Origin: Patescibacteria group bacterium | Lineage (GTDB): Bacteria > Patescibacteriota > Patescibacteriia > 2-12-FULL-60-25 | Direction of reading: 5' to 3' | Assembly: GCA_023229665.1 (NCBI GenBank) | Contig: JALNYW010000001.1 | Coordinates: 682,001 to 746,000 of the forward strand | DNA: 64,000 bases | In this document: positions 25,541-35,701 of the stretch, piece after piece | How the letters are laid out: the number at the start of each line of letters is the position of its first letter | Numbering within the stretch: position 1 is the stretch's first letter | Notes under the pieces: model-generated | What the model was told of the DNA's origin: nothing | What the model saw: only the letters and a program-made list of their open reading frames with translations | Databases searched by the model: none | Position numbers and translations under genes: made by a program

Positions 25541-26552
25541 GCAGAGCCTCCTGGGTGATGAGGTGGGAAATGGCGACGGCCAGGCGGCCGGGATCGTGGC
25601 GGATCAGGCTGCGCTTGAGCGCGTCGCCCGAAACGGTCGGAACCGGCGTCCGGCTGACGAAATCGCTGCGGACGACCCGGAGGTCGTCCTTGGGCAAATC
25701 GTCGAAAACCGGATGCTCGCCTTCGGCTTCGTACCGGGCAAGCAGCTCGGCGGGGATGGCCCCGTCATTCAGAAGGATGTGCTGGAGCCGCGTCTCCGGA
25801 AGATAACGCGACACCGTGTCCACGAAGCGCGTAGCGCCGTACCCATCGGTCTGGCCACGCTTGGTGACCAGGTTCACGACATAGATACGGCGCGCGGGCG
25901 AGTCGCGGATGGCGCTGGCCACGCCCTGTACGAGCAGGACGGGCACCAGGCTCGTATAGAGATCGCCGGGAGCGAAGACGAGCGCGTCGGCTTCGAGGAT
26001 GGCCTCGATGGCTTCGGCATTCGCTTCGATCCCCGGCCTGAGTTCGCAACGCGCGATAGCCGAACGGCCCACGCCCGCTTCCTCGATCGCATGCTCGCCC
26101 TCGACGACGTTCCCGTCTTCGAGTTCGGCATACAGGTTGCCGGAGACGGACGAGACCGGGATGACCCGGCCCTTCACGCGCAGCACTTGGTGCGCCGCGC
26201 GGATGGCCTTGAGCGAATCTCCGAACATGTTCTGGAGACCCGCGAGCAGGATATTGCCGAGCGGATGCCCGGCCAAACGGCCCTCGCCGTCGATACGGTG
26301 AGTGAGAAGTCGCCGCAGGAGCTGCGGCTCATCCCCCTCCTCCCCTTCATCGGCGAGGGCCGCGAAGCACTGACGGATATCGCCCGGCGGCAATACGCCG
26401 AGCTCGTCGCGCAGGGTGCCGCTCGAACCGCCATTGTCGGCGATGGAAACGATGGCCGAGAGCTCGACATTCTCGAGCTTCTTCAGGCCGGTAAGCAGGG
26501 TGTAATTCCCCGTGCCACCGCCCAAAACCGTGATCTTGATGGGCTTCTTCAC
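25533..26552 (-). CDS. yvcK: YvcK/CofD-like (UPF0052) gluconeogenesis factor
   Basis: YvcK-family proteins bind UDP-sugars and help direct carbon toward peptidoglycan precursors. The 339-residue protein begins at GTG 26552, 6-7 bases after GGAGG; the longer frame to 26612 crosses a terminator. Visible motifs are ITVLGGGTGNYTLLTGLK, SIADNGGSSGTLR, LPPGDIRQC, HPLGNILLAGL and ADALVFAPGDLYTSL. CofD of the F420 pathway is related, but the N-terminal GGGTG with the downstream pattern fits YvcK better. It is co-transcribed with the hexapeptide-repeat gene, which suggests a joint role in amino-sugar or wall metabolism. Confidence 0.9.
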   Translation of the reverse strand: MKKPIKITVLGGGTGNYTLLTGLKKLENVELSAIVSIADNGGSSGTLRDELGVLPPGDIRQCFAALADEGEEGDEPQLLRRLLTHRIDGEGRLAGHPLGNILLAGLQNMFGDSLKAIRAAHQVLRVKGRVIPVSSVSGNLYAELEDGNVVEGEHAIEEAGVGRSAIARCELRPGIEANAEAIEAILEADALVFAPGDLYTSLVPVLLVQGVASAIRDSPARRIYVVNLVTKRGQTDGYGATRFVDTVSRYLPETRLQHILLNDGAIPAELLARYEAEGEHPVFDDLPKDDLRVVRSDFVSRTPVPTVSGDALKRSLIRHDPGRLAVAISHLITQEALHE

Positions 26553-26591
26553 TGGTACCTCCAAAACAAAAGGGCGCGGGGGCATCTCACA

Positions 26592-26618
26592 CAAAAAACC
26601 GCCCTTAATCAAGGGCGG
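26592..26618 (-). terminator. Terminator after the YecM-like gene
   Basis: CCGCCCTT/AAGGGCGG with a 4-base loop, followed on the minus strand by six Ts. The stop codon of the gene lies within the hairpin. Confidence 0.88.
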
Positions 26619-27135
26619 AGCGATTGGGCAGGGCCAGGCCCTGTTCCCGCTCGATCTGGATGACCCGGACGAGCGGCTGGTGATGGAACTTCACCTGTAA
26701 GCCATCCCCTAACTTGAGGCCGAGCTCGGGATTGATCTCCTTGTCGACCGACTTCTCGTCGAACACAAGGCTCGGATGACGCTCCTTGAAAGCCTTGAAC
26801 GGCTCGTCGATGACGAACTCCGCATGCTCCCAACCTTCGGGATACGGGCTCCCCTCCTTGGGAGCCGGGAGCTCGAGGACCGCGATCGAACGGTCCAACC
26901 GATAGAGCGGACGCTCGAGAACGAAGACGCTGATCGGACGCCCATTCACGAGGCTCTCGTGCGTGTCCGAGGCATAGAGCCGCCAGGCATGCGCAAGCAT
27001 CTCGTACCGGGTCAGCGAAGCCACGCGATAGCACACATGGTCCATCTCGTATCGTGAGACGTCCATACGCGCCTCGGCCAGCTGAGCAGTGAGACGCTGA
27101 AGGAACTCTTCCAAAGGCTGATTCAATAGATTCAT
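26605..27135 (-). CDS. YecM-like (VOC-superfamily) protein
   Basis: A 176-residue protein resembling the YecM family, which has a vicinal-oxygen-chelate-like fold and a putative metal site but no established reaction. Motifs are MDHVCYRV, HESLVNGRPISVF, IAVLELPAPKEGSPYPEG, WEHAEFVID and VKFHHQPLVRVIQIE. The His/Glu residues in these motifs are plausible metal ligands. GGAGG lies 6 bases before ATG 27135. A terminator immediately follows, so it is separate from yvcK although on the same strand. It is GAG/CTC-biased. Confidence 0.8.
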   Translation of the reverse strand: MNLLNQPLEEFLQRLTAQLAEARMDVSRYEMDHVCYRVASLTRYEMLAHAWRLYASDTHESLVNGRPISVFVLERPLYRLDRSIAVLELPAPKEGSPYPEGWEHAEFVIDEPFKAFKERHPSLVFDEKSVDKEINPELGLKLGDGLQVKFHHQPLVRVIQIEREQGLALPNRSALD

Positions 27136-27194
27136 CGGAACCTCCTTATGAAATCTCGGCGACCGTACCAGGGATTTGACGACTTGAAAAGCCC

Positions 27195-27848
27195 CTACTC
27201 CGCGGTTTTCAAACGTTCGATAATGGCCCGGAAACGGGGGCTTCGGATGCCGGCCGTATGCAAATTAATGGGCCTCACGAGCGGGAAAAATGCATTCCGG
27301 ACGAATGGATTCCGCAGGCCGACAAGGCCGGCGCGAAGCGTGCCGCCGATCAAAACCGCGCACCACAACGTTACGTCCCACACGCAATAGGTATTCGTGA
27401 CCGTAAGCCGATGGGAACGGATTCGCTCTTCTATAGTGGATGGAAACGCTACTCCTGATGAAGGGAGATCAGCTTGATTAAATACAACGTTGTTGACTGA
27501 CGACGGCAAAGACTGATGTTTGAGATATTCCAAGAAAAGAAAACAACCCATGGAATGGCAGATCACGGTTTCCGGTTGTTCATGCGCGAGAAACTCGGCC
27601 AGCGTTTGGTAGGTTTTCGGGTCTTCGGCGATCACCCGTTCACGGCGATAGATGTCCCACGTATAAAACGGATTCAATGACTGAAAAAATGAGGCTTTGC
27701 CTTTGATATCCCATCGAAACGCTTTCGCCTCACCGGATTCGATGTCTGATTTGAACGCGGAAAACCCGGCATCAGCGCCATACGCAGGACGAAAAATGGA
27801 AAACCCGATGCCCGTGGCAAATCCATGGATCAAAACAATGCGCGACAT
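27195..27848 (-). CDS. Alpha/beta-hydrolase-fold protein
   Basis: A 217-residue protein with an N-terminal IVLIHGFATG (oxyanion-hole HG motif) and the nucleophile elbow CHSMGC, giving a candidate catalytic Ser at about residue 97. A catalytic His is plausible in INLHTAG near the C-terminus. The order of motifs matches RBBP9/YdeN-like or esterase-type alpha/beta hydrolases. A hydrophobic patch near residues 150-170 suggests membrane association. Substrate is unknown. No Shine-Dalgarno is seen before ATG 27848. Codon use is mixed, unlike the preceding genes. Confidence 0.75.
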   Translation of the reverse strand: MSRIVLIHGFATGIGFSIFRPAYGADAGFSAFKSDIESGEAKAFRWDIKGKASFFQSLNPFYTWDIYRRERVIAEDPKTYQTLAEFLAHEQPETVICHSMGCFLFLEYLKHQSLPSSVNNVVFNQADLPSSGVAFPSTIEERIRSHRLTVTNTYCVWDVTLWCAVLIGGTLRAGLVGLRNPFVRNAFFPLVRPINLHTAGIRSPRFRAIIERLKTAE

Positions 27849-27945
27849 GACGCCATATCACCACGGGAAAGCATGCAACGCAAAAACACCGTCGGTGGTA
27901 TAGTGCCTCGATAACAAAGATGACTCGATACGGAATTTATATTCT

Positions 27946-28023
27946 ATGATTTTTATAGCCATCGGCATCATACTCATCGTCATGGTTGTCGTCGCGATTA
28001 TTGCAGGGATTTCCCAAAAATAA
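27946..28023 (+). CDS. Candidate 25-residue single-pass membrane peptide
   Basis: An ATG at 27946 opens a 25-codon frame ending TAA at 28021-28023. Nearly all of it is hydrophobic (MIFIAIGIILIVMVVVAIIA), followed by GISQK, which is a typical small membrane protein. It lies between the hydrolase gene and the rRNA terminator. There is no clear Shine-Dalgarno, and the TATATT box is only 2 bases upstream. The coding call rests only on composition and could be chance. Confidence 0.35.
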   Translation: MIFIAIGIILIVMVVVAIIAGISQK

Positions 28024-28035
28024 GGCATACGGAAC

Positions 28036-28066
28036 GCAAAACACGCGCTTTAGGCGCGTGTTTTAC
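28036..28066 (-). terminator. Terminator of the 23S-5S rRNA transcript
   Basis: AAAACACGCGC/GGCGCGTGTTTT hairpin with a 4-base loop, immediately beyond the 5S 3' end. Confidence 0.85.
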
Positions 28067-28069
28067 AGA

Positions 28070-28186
28070 TCCGGCAGCGGGCTACTCTTCCAGGACCGGG
28101 TTGGGTCCAAGTACCATCGCTGCTAGTGAGCTTAACTACCGTGTTCGAGATGGGAACGGGTGTGACCTCACTGCTTGAGCCACCGG
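28070..28186 (-). rRNA. rrf: 5S ribosomal RNA
   Basis: On the minus strand the RNA begins CCGGTGGC and contains the hallmark CCCGTTCCCATCTCGAACAC and GTAGCCCGCTGCCGG-like end. Ends pair with each other. Length is about 117 bases, and boundaries may be off by a few bases. Confidence 0.93.
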
Positions 28187-28238
28187 TACCTCAGAAACAG
28201 CACAAAGCTGCCTCAGAGATATCGATGTCTCAAGACCA

Positions 28239-28266
28239 GATCCAGTTGTTATATGTGCAAGGCATG
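28239..28266 (-). other. 23S downstream flank: partner of a long-range processing helix
   Basis: This 28-base segment between 23S and 5S is complementary at 26 of 28 positions to 31548-31575 upstream of 23S in the same transcript. It extends the usual 23S-flanking stem well beyond the mature ends and is a probable RNase III substrate. Confidence 0.7.
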
Positions 28267-28365
28267 CCGCAGAAACTTACGTACGCAGCAGCGTCATTGT
28301 TGACGCACTTGATCGCGACAAACCTTCCGGTAGAAAACGCCGAAGCGTTTCATCCCGGATGGCTG

Positions 28366-31409
<3,044 letters not shown>

Positions 31410-31547
31410 TCCGGAGTGCCGATTCCCTAAATGAGTATAAGGAATCGGAACCGGACGGAGTGTTTGTGTTCAGGTGCGTCATCAATATTATTGACTCCGC
31501 GTTGCGCCATGCACCTTGCGGTACATGGACTTTGCAAGTTTTGTGTA

Positions 31548-31575
31548 CATGCCTTGCACGTATAACAATTGGATC
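31548..31575 (-). other. 23S upstream flank: partner of a long-range processing helix
   Basis: Complementary (26/28) to 28239-28266. Additional hairpins in the leader lie at about 31411-31440 and 31646-31700. Confidence 0.7.
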
Positions 31576-31645
31576 ATGTTATACATTACAAGATCTTCAG
31601 TTTTGAAGATTCGATCCGGGACTCCCCGACGCGCTTCGCGGTCGG

Positions 31646-31700
31646 GACCGAGCCGGACACGGATCGGACTTGAGTGAGTTCAAATCCGATCTGTGTCCAC
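31646..31700 (-). other. Long hairpin in the rRNA leader
   Basis: GGACACAGATCGGATTTGA pairs with TCAAGTCCGATCCGTGTCC with two mismatches over 19 positions. A second inverted repeat (CCCGAC/GTCGGG) follows at about 31625-31648. Function is unknown; it may be a processing or antitermination element. Confidence 0.5.
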
Positions 31701-31717
31701 CTCTCTGACCTGTTGAG

Positions 31718-31750
31718 ACAAAAATGAGCTCCGCCGACGGCGGAGCTCAT
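31718..31750 (-). terminator. Terminator-like perfect hairpin upstream of the rRNA leader
   Basis: ATGAGCTCCGCC/GGCGGAGCTCAT, 12-bp arms with a 3-base loop, followed on the minus strand by TTTTTGT. Confidence 0.85.
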
Positions 31751-31898
31751 GAAACCCTTGTGGAGGTTCCTGAGTTCTTAGCCGTGGGATCCGCCGTGGC
31801 GGACAAAATGGGTGGGAATACTCATGTAGGAATCTCCAGAGGTCCTTGTCACCGAGGCTTGCGCCGCCGGTTATTCACAGGGACATGGGTTTTGAAGT
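31718..31898 (-). ncRNA. Candidate small RNA of about 180 nt
   Basis: A strong promoter at 31933-31905 and a perfect terminator at 31750-31718 bracket about 180 bases with no minus-strand ORF. The predicted RNA has internal hairpins, for example TCCGC/GCGGA near 31790-31805. Its length is like that of 6S RNA, but I cannot confirm the 6S secondary structure and do not see SRP, RNase P or tmRNA signatures. Alternatively it is the 5' part of the rRNA leader, with the hairpin acting as an attenuator. Confidence 0.45.
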
Positions 31899-31904
31899 GC
31901 CGAA

Positions 31905-31933
31905 ACTTTATACGAAGCCTCACCCCTTGTCAA
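31905..31933 (-). promoter_or_regulatory. Strong minus-strand promoter upstream of the candidate sRNA / rRNA
   Basis: TTGACA (31933-31928), spacer 17, TAAAGT (31910-31905). Confidence 0.75.
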
Positions 31934-31962
31934 GCGCCCATATTCAGCGGAAAATCAGGGCT

Positions 31963-32436
31963 ATGAAACGTATCCACATCCGTGCCATCGGCGCGCTCCC
32001 CGAAGCCTGGCAACGCGAGGCCGCGGCCGCCCTCCAAACCCGCCTCAAGCCCTATGCCCAGCTGGATATCGTCGAGCTTTCCGAGGGCCACAAGGGCGCG
32101 GCCAAACCGGATATGGCGCGGACCCGGAAGGCGGAAGCCGAATCGCTCGCCAAAGGGTACAAGACGGATGCATTCGTCATCGCCCTGGATGAAGGCGGCA
32201 AAGAGTACGACTCCCCCGCCTTCGCCAAGCAGCTGGAGACCTGGTCCGAAGGCGGCCGGCCCCTCGTCTTTTTGATCGGCGGATCCTGGGGCTTGGATGA
32301 ATCCCTCGTGAAGAACGCGCATGCGAAACTCTCGCTTGGAAAAATGACCTGGCCGCATGCCGTCGCGCGGCTGCTCCTCCTCGAACAGCTATTTCGCGCC
32401 GAGACGATCAGCCGCGGGAAGGAGTATCATAAATAG
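31963..32436 (+). CDS. rlmH: RlmH, 23S rRNA pseudouridine-1915 N3-methyltransferase
   Basis: RlmH is a SPOUT methyltransferase that uses SAM to methylate pseudouridine 1915 in helix 69 of 23S rRNA on assembled ribosomes. The 157-residue protein from ATG 31963 shows FVIALDEGGKEYDS, VFLIGGSWGLDE and the strongly conserved C-terminus LSLGKMTWPHAVARLLLLEQ ending RGKEYHK. The longer frame to 31846 would cover the divergent promoter. It heads a short operon with the next three genes (gaps of 2 bases or overlaps) and sits next to its 23S substrate gene. Confidence 0.95.
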   Translation: MKRIHIRAIGALPEAWQREAAAALQTRLKPYAQLDIVELSEGHKGAAKPDMARTRKAEAESLAKGYKTDAFVIALDEGGKEYDSPAFAKQLETWSEGGRPLVFLIGGSWGLDESLVKNAHAKLSLGKMTWPHAVARLLLLEQLFRAETISRGKEYHK

Positions 32437-32438
32437 GT

Positions 32439-32537
32439 ATGAAGAAACATTGGAAGCGTTTTGAAAAACGGATCGCCTCGGTCCGAAAGCGGACGGAACG
32501 CTTGATGGCCAAGCATCGCAAAACCACCTCCGTATGA
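32439..32537 (+). CDS. Small basic protein, 32 residues
   Basis: ATG 32439 starts two bases after the rlmH stop, and its TGA overlaps the next ATG as ATGA. The peptide is very basic: MKKHWKRFEKRIASVRKR is followed by TERLMAKHRKTTSV. The tight packing on both sides favours real translation, at least as a coupling ORF. It may bind RNA; no family is recognised. Confidence 0.55.
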   Translation: MKKHWKRFEKRIASVRKRTERLMAKHRKTTSV

Positions 32538-33973
32538 ACGTCGAATCCCAAAGCCAAGAAGCGCCTCGTCGCCGGGAGTCGTCAGCGAGCGAGCAAGCGA
32601 CGCCTTCGCAGCTCAGTAAACGAGCGGCGGACGAGATGCGCTCATTGCGCGAGTTGTTTGCAAAAAGCGAAGCCGAACTCGCCTCTTCCGGCGTCACAGC
32701 CCATCCGGAATTGGACGCGTTAAAACAGGAAGCGGAAGCGGCGCACCAAGAGCTTGAAGCGGCGCTCGCAGAGGCGGGTGCAGAACAAGAAGCCGGAGCC
32801 GATGCCGAACCATTCGACGAAGGCGAACAGTACGGCCGCGTGATGGACGCCCTCTCCGCTTCCCCGGTCAATTTCAGCGACCTCGAAACCCTGCGCGTAG
32901 AAGCGATTGGCCACAGCGAAAAAGCGCGCGTGATGAAAGAAGCGTTCGAAAACAAACTCGGCTCTCGTTACACCGAAAAACTCCTCAATCCGGAATACGC
33001 CCGGGAACTGGAGCGCCTTCAAACCTTTTTGGAGAATGGCATCGATGACATGGAAGATCTCAAGCTGTTTGACGCATACGATCTCACGACGGAAAACCTG
33101 ATCGCGGTCCATGAAACGCTCGGCACCCCCGAAGACATTGCCCGGATCGTAAAAGCGTTGGATCTCAAGCGAGAATTACCTGAACTCACGTACCAAAATA
33201 ACCAGCCGGTCATCCAACTCGCGGGAGCGAAATTTGAATCCGGCGAACTCGATGCGGATATCACGCTCGCAAATTGGTATGACGACGGGAGTCACATCGT
33301 CCGTGGCTTCACTCACAAACCTGTCGAGCAAGACGGTACGATGTCCGCCGTCCGTTCGGTGAAACATGATGTCTTTAACATCAGTCCTGAGCATCACAAT
33401 CGCGGCTTGGCCAAACGCGTGCTCCACGATTCCTTGGAATGGTATTTGCAGCAAAACGAGCGGCACCCGGACAAACCCATCGCCGACATCAAGCTTGAAG
33501 CGAACATCGATGTCGGCGGCTACGCCTGGGCGAGCTATGGTTTTGGGTGGGACAAGGAGTCGATGACGTCCGAAACGATCAAAGAGTATATCCAATCGAC
33601 AAAAGAACGCGTCGAAACCATCGTGTCGCACGTGCGTGATCTTGGATTGATCGAGGAAGAAGAGCGCGCCATAACCGACCTGCTCTCGGCCTATGATCAG
33701 GCCCTCGAAAATCCGGACATCACTCCGCAGGAGCTCGCGCTTATTGGAAAGAATGGCCCCCAATTCCGGCAGGACGCATCACGCAACTGGTACACTGAAC
33801 GGCAGTTCGCCCTGGAAGAACGTGAAGCCTCTGAGGAATTCCCCACCGCGGTACATGCAGGCAAATACGGCATGCTCGGCAAAGACCATCGCTGGCATGG
33901 CACGGTCGAACTCACGGCCAATGGCAAACAGAGCGGTAAAAACCTCGCGCTTCTCCAAAAACGCATCTCCTAG
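32534..33973 (+). CDS. Protein with N-terminal coiled coil and GNAT-like domain
   Basis: A 479-residue protein. Residues about 20-95 are low-complexity Glu/Ala coiled coil. A region near residues 270-345 looks like a GNAT acyltransferase core: a strand (VKHDVFNIS), then HHNRGLAKRVLHDSLEWYL as the acetyl-CoA-binding loop-helix, then IKLEANIDVGGYAWASYGF. The last part is a late GNAT-like pattern also seen in proteins linked to phage heads and ADP-ribosyltransferases. The C-terminal 120 residues are helical and uncharacterised. It is coupled to the 32-residue ORF. The acyltransferase call is tentative. Confidence 0.6.
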   Translation: MNVESQSQEAPRRRESSASEQATPSQLSKRAADEMRSLRELFAKSEAELASSGVTAHPELDALKQEAEAAHQELEAALAEAGAEQEAGADAEPFDEGEQYGRVMDALSASPVNFSDLETLRVEAIGHSEKARVMKEAFENKLGSRYTEKLLNPEYARELERLQTFLENGIDDMEDLKLFDAYDLTTENLIAVHETLGTPEDIARIVKALDLKRELPELTYQNNQPVIQLAGAKFESGELDADITLANWYDDGSHIVRGFTHKPVEQDGTMSAVRSVKHDVFNISPEHHNRGLAKRVLHDSLEWYLQQNERHPDKPIADIKLEANIDVGGYAWASYGFGWDKESMTSETIKEYIQSTKERVETIVSHVRDLGLIEEEERAITDLLSAYDQALENPDITPQELALIGKNGPQFRQDASRNWYTERQFALEEREASEEFPTAVHAGKYGMLGKDHRWHGTVELTANGKQSGKNLALLQKRIS

Positions 33974-33975
33974 CT

Positions 33976-34173
33976 ATGACGGAAAATCCTTTCAAGAAAA
34001 TTAATCCGCCGGCCATGGAGGGGCGTTTGATTGATAAAACCGGAAAAGATATCGGCGACAAAGCATTCCATGAAACCTTCATGGACATGACGCCGGAAAC
34101 GGAGGAACAACGTCTAAAAGAACTGGAAGCGTTTGTGGCGGAAATAAAAAGACCTCCGGGTGGGAGGCTCTAG
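33976..34173 (+). CDS. Hypothetical protein, 65 residues
   Basis: A small soluble acidic protein (MTENPFKKINPPAMEGRL) starting two bases after the preceding stop, so it is the last gene of the rlmH operon. Its end overlaps the convergent sirtuin gene by 4 bases. No recognisable family. Confidence 0.6.
   Translation: MTENPFKKINPPAMEGRLIDKTGKDIGDKAFHETFMDMTPETEEQRLKELEAFVAEIKRPPGGRL
34146..34170 (-). terminator. Terminator of the sirtuin gene
   Basis: CCTCC/GGAGG hairpin with a 6-base loop, followed on the minus strand by TTTTTATTT. Confidence 0.7.
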
Positions 34174-34883
34174 GCGGCCAGCAGTTGCGGGATGATCTCT
34201 CCGGCCAAACCCGCGAAACGCGAGTTGGCCTCGATGCACGAGTGCTCCGGATTCACGTCGAAGATCTCGGCGTGCCGCAGCTTTCCGATCCGGACAAGAG
34301 AGGCGGCGGTCGCCACCTTGCCGCTCGTGCCGATGGTGACGATGGCTTCCGCGTCCATCGCGGCCGCGAGGGCCTGTTCCCGGGTCTTGGCCGGGAGCCG
34401 CTCGCCGAACCACACGATCGCAGGGCGTTCGAGCGCGCCGCAGCACGGCGACCGCGGCAGCTCCGGATAGAGGAGCGCGAGGTCCTCGCGCTCCTTGTCG
34501 CATTCCGTGCAGCGGTTGTGCCAAAGCGAGCCGTGGATATGCGCGACCTCCGGATGCCCGGCGCGCTCATGCAGGCCGTCCACGTTCTGGGTCACGAGGG
34601 TGACGCCGGTGCGGCCCTTTGCCCAGTTTGCGAGCGCGATATGCGCGGCATTGGGTTCGGAACGCGCCACGATCTCGCGGCGGTACGAGTACCAATCCCA
34701 GATCAGCCTGGGATCTTCCTCGAACGCGGCCGGGGTCGCGAGCTCGGAAACGTGACGGTCGCGCCAGCGTTCCCCCGCTCCGCGGAAGGTCGGGATGCCG
34801 CTCTCCGATGAGATGCCGGCTCCGGTAATCACGAGGATGCGGTCACACATCCCCAAGAAGCGACGTGCTTGAGAAATGTTCAT
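34170..34883 (-). CDS. cobB: NAD-dependent protein deacylase (sirtuin, CobB-like)
   Basis: Sirtuins remove acyl groups from lysine using NAD+. The 237-residue protein shows VITGAGISSESGIPTFRG (NAD binding), TQNVDGLHERAG, the catalytic His in HIHGSLW, zinc ligands in CTEC and the SPCCG pair, and VTIGTSGKV. The YSYRR segment places Tyr-x-x-Arg where class III sirtuins bind succinyl or malonyl groups, so desuccinylase activity is plausible. GGAGG lies 8-12 bases before ATG 34883. Strong GAG/CTC bias contrasts with the rlmH operon next door. Confidence 0.95.
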   Translation of the reverse strand: MNISQARRFLGMCDRILVITGAGISSESGIPTFRGAGERWRDRHVSELATPAAFEEDPRLIWDWYSYRREIVARSEPNAAHIALANWAKGRTGVTLVTQNVDGLHERAGHPEVAHIHGSLWHNRCTECDKEREDLALLYPELPRSPCCGALERPAIVWFGERLPAKTREQALAAAMDAEAIVTIGTSGKVATAASLVRIGKLRHAEIFDVNPEHSCIEANSRFAGLAGEIIPQLLAA

Positions 34884-34907
34884 GGGAATGTGCCTCCTAC
34901 GCTAGGA

Positions 34908-34935
34908 ACCTTACACATTTTTCTCATTTCGTCAA
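34908..34935 (-). promoter_or_regulatory. Promoter of the sirtuin gene
   Basis: TTGACG (34935-34930), spacer 16, TAAGGT (34913-34908) preceded by TG. Confidence 0.75.
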
Positions 34936-34949
34936 TCCCCTCATGGGTG

Positions 34950-34958
34950 TGATATACT
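34950..34958 (+). promoter_or_regulatory. Extended -10 of the 35004 gene
   Basis: TGATATACT (TGn plus TATACT), divergent from the sirtuin promoter. No good -35 is visible. Confidence 0.55.
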
Positions 34959-35003
34959 CTTTTCATCACTAAATAATTTTGAAACAAAAAGTCCTTTCTC
35001 GGT

Positions 35004-35480
35004 ATGAAGTCTCCTTCCAAGGCTCCGGCCAAAATGAACAAGCCCGCCAAAGTCCAAAAAGACGGATATGGCGCCCACTGGCACAGCGTCGGCTGGCTCG
35101 CGGCCATTGCCATCGTGCTTTCCGCCTCGACTATGACCCTCTCGGCCTCCGCCCAGAGCACGTCAATCACACCGTCCGTTCTGTTGCGCGGCATCAATGA
35201 GCTCAAGGTTCAATTGACCCGCGTCGAAGCCAAGATCGACCGTCTCGCCGCCCCGGCTCCCGCCGCGACACAGACGACCACCCCGCCCACCACCTCGGAC
35301 AATACGAACCGGGAAACTACGGCCGCCCCGGAAGTCAAAGAGGAATTGAGCGATGTCACCAAGTGCCGCCAGTCCTGTGAAGACGACTTCAACAGCTGTG
35401 CGAAGACCGTTAAATCCGATTCCGCCTATCTGGCCTGTAAGACGACCTACGAAGAGTGCTTCAACAAGTGCGGCCAATAA
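35004..35480 (+). CDS. Secreted or membrane-anchored Cys-rich protein with mirrored C-x3-C motifs
   Basis: A 158-residue protein. Residues about 28-50 form a hydrophobic segment (VGWLAAIAIVLSAS) ending in SASAQ, either a signal peptide or an uncleaved anchor after a basic N-terminus. A short helix (ELKVQLTRVEAKIDRL) and a Thr/Pro linker follow. The C-terminal 45 residues hold six cysteines arranged C-x3-C-x6-C, then C-x7-C-x3-C. This near-mirror pattern suits a disulfide-bonded helical hairpin outside the membrane. The DsbB gene at 52806 would provide oxidising power. No family is recognised. Confidence 0.7.
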   Translation: MKSPSKAPAKMNKPAKVQKDGYGAHWHSVGWLAAIAIVLSASTMTLSASAQSTSITPSVLLRGINELKVQLTRVEAKIDRLAAPAPAATQTTTPPTTSDNTNRETTAAPEVKEELSDVTKCRQSCEDDFNSCAKTVKSDSAYLACKTTYEECFNKCGQ

Positions 35481-35483
35481 AAC

Positions 35484-35514
35484 GAAAAAACCCCCGCGAT
35501 GCGGGGGTTTTTCT
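35484..35514 (+). terminator. Terminator after 35004-35480
   Basis: AAAAAACCCCCGC/GCGGGGGTTTTT hairpin. It also lies just beyond the tRNA-Leu 3' end. Confidence 0.88.
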
Positions 35515-35515
35515 A

Positions 35516-35601
35516 TGGTGCCGAGGGAGAGACTTGAACTCTCATCCTCTTTCGAGGGCCAGCTCCTAAGGCTGGTGTGTCTACCATTTCACCACCTCGG
35601 C
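35516..35601 (-). tRNA. tRNA-Leu (anticodon TAG)
   Basis: On the minus strand GCCGAGG pairs with CCTCGGC. The anticodon arm CCAGC-CTTAGGA-GCTGG gives TAG. A long variable arm (CCCTCGAAAGAGGA) is typical of tRNA-Leu, and CCA is encoded. A TAAGAT -10 box lies about 8 bases upstream of the 5' end. Confidence 0.95.
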
Positions 35602-35643
35602 CTCGCGCGATCTTACCTAAAACGTATTTTTTTGGCCAATCTA

Positions 35644-35672
35644 TTGACATTTTAGCCAAATTATGATATCAA
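35644..35672 (+). promoter_or_regulatory. Promoter of the surface protein gene
   Basis: TTGACA 35644-35649. TATCAA at 35667-35672 (spacer 17, preceded by TGA) is the best placed -10. TTAGCCAAATTA lies in the spacer. Confidence 0.55.
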
Positions 35673-35701
35673 AATGCTATCGCTTCTCGCGATCTACACC
35701 T

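Noticed and set aside
31700..31800. Possible 3' end of a 16S rRNA upstream of the 23S
   Set aside because: No anti-Shine-Dalgarno end or any other conserved 16S segment is present on either strand.
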